Shown here: one piece after another, positions 6,277 through 6,478 of the stretch
Numbering within the stretch: position 1 is the stretch's first letter
Layout of the letters: every line of letters begins with the position of its first letter
Source of the DNA: Nocardioides sp.
GTDB taxonomy: Bacteria; Actinomycetota; Actinomycetes; Propionibacteriales; Nocardioidaceae
DNA length: 6,478 bases
Direction of reading: 5' to 3'
Assembly: GCA_003519585.1 (NCBI GenBank)
Contig: DOWL01000211.1
Span: forward strand, 11,732-18,209
Translations under genes and position numbers: made by a program
The notes under the pieces: generated by a model
What the model saw: only the letters and a program-made list of their open reading frames with translations
Told to the model about the DNA's origin: nothing
The model's database searches: none

Positions 6277-6478
6277 GGTCAGTCCTCACAGAGCCGTCGA
6301 CATCGGGAACGGGGGTCCGCGCGGGCGGTGGGTCGGGGTCGGGCGGCACGCTCGTGGTCGACGTATGCGCCGCTGCGTGGGCCGGGGTGCCGACCGGGCG
6401 TGCCGGCTCGGCGACGATGACGACGGTCGCGCCCCGCGTGGTGAGCTCTTCGGCGAGCCGCTCCATCGAGCCGCGGTC
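6269..6478 (-). CDS. C-terminal end of an unidentified protein, possibly an ABC ATPase partner of the YhgE-like protein
   Basis: The minus-strand frame is open to the right edge (first codons D-R-G-S), so the 69 visible residues are probably only the tail; an ATG at 6464-6466 lacks a clear ribosome site. The visible part reads MERLAEELTTRGATVVIVAEP followed by a Pro/Ala/Thr-rich tail ending VRTDHE. The segment resembles the stretch after the D-loop of ABC ATPases, where a helix of the type RERLAELL, a turn RGATV and a strand lead to the H-loop. If so, the usual His is replaced by Glu (IVAEP where THD is expected). A short-chain dehydrogenase-like reading of the same words is possible. Its stop overlaps the YhgE-like start in ATGAGTGA (8 nt), which implies co-translation. 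ABC ATPase genes often sit beside ABC-2-like permeases, which supports the reading, but too little is visible to be sure. Confidence 0.4.
   Translation of the reverse strand, partial: DRGSMERLAEELTTRGATVVIVAEPARPVGTPAHAAAHTSTTSVPPDPDPPPARTPVPDVDGSVRTDHE
6283..6287 (-). promoter_or_regulatory. Ribosome binding site of the YhgE-like gene
   Basis: On the minus strand GAGGA lies 6 nt before the ATG at 6274-6276, within the last codons of the upstream overlapping gene. It supports the chosen start and indicates re-initiation at the overlap. Confidence 0.7.

Noticed and set aside
5470..6420. Plus-strand open frame of 316 codons opposite the YhgE-like gene.
   Set aside because: It is low-complexity, Gly/Arg/Val-rich sequence produced by the complement of the heptad region; the minus strand carries the family signature.

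Overview
The window is high-GC DNA that looks actinobacterial. The codons favour G or C at the third position. The RpoC tail runs from the trigger loop straight into the next conserved block, without the large insertion found in the E. coli subunit. Two predicted lipoproteins have short Arg-rich or twin-Arg signals, and the ends of several genes are tightly overlapped. The RpoC C-terminus and the general style suggest Nocardioides or a related Propionibacteriales lineage, but this is an impression from the sequence and was not tested by a search.

Layout, left to right. (1) Positions 1-921 hold the last ~306 codons of rpoC on the plus strand, followed directly by a strong hairpin terminator (931-973). 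(2) A 217-nt leader (974-1190) holds an imperfect 22-nt direct repeat and a small hairpin. (3) A plus-strand bicistron follows. It encodes a DUF4185-type beta-propeller lipoprotein (1191-2396) and a berberine-bridge-type FAD oxidase with a Tat/lipoprotein signal (2393-3976), overlapping by 4 nt. (4) A 179-nt hairpin-rich gap (3977-4155) lies between convergent genes. (5) On the minus strand is a 706-residue YhgE/Pip-family membrane protein (4156-6276). Its start overlaps by 8 nt the end of a further minus-strand gene that runs off the right edge (6269-6478).

How the parts fit. The bicistron is the most interesting unit. Both products are predicted to be exported and lipid-anchored on the outer face of the membrane, each with a low-complexity linker. 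One resembles a glycan-hydrolase propeller family and the other resembles bicovalent-FAD carbohydrate oxidases. A glycan-cleaving enzyme coupled to an enzyme that oxidises the released sugar ends is a plausible but untested reading. The minus-strand pair looks like a separate transport unit: a YhgE/Pip permease-like protein coupled to an upstream partner, possibly an ABC ATPase of which only the tail is visible. No mobile element, CRISPR array, tRNA or rRNA was seen.
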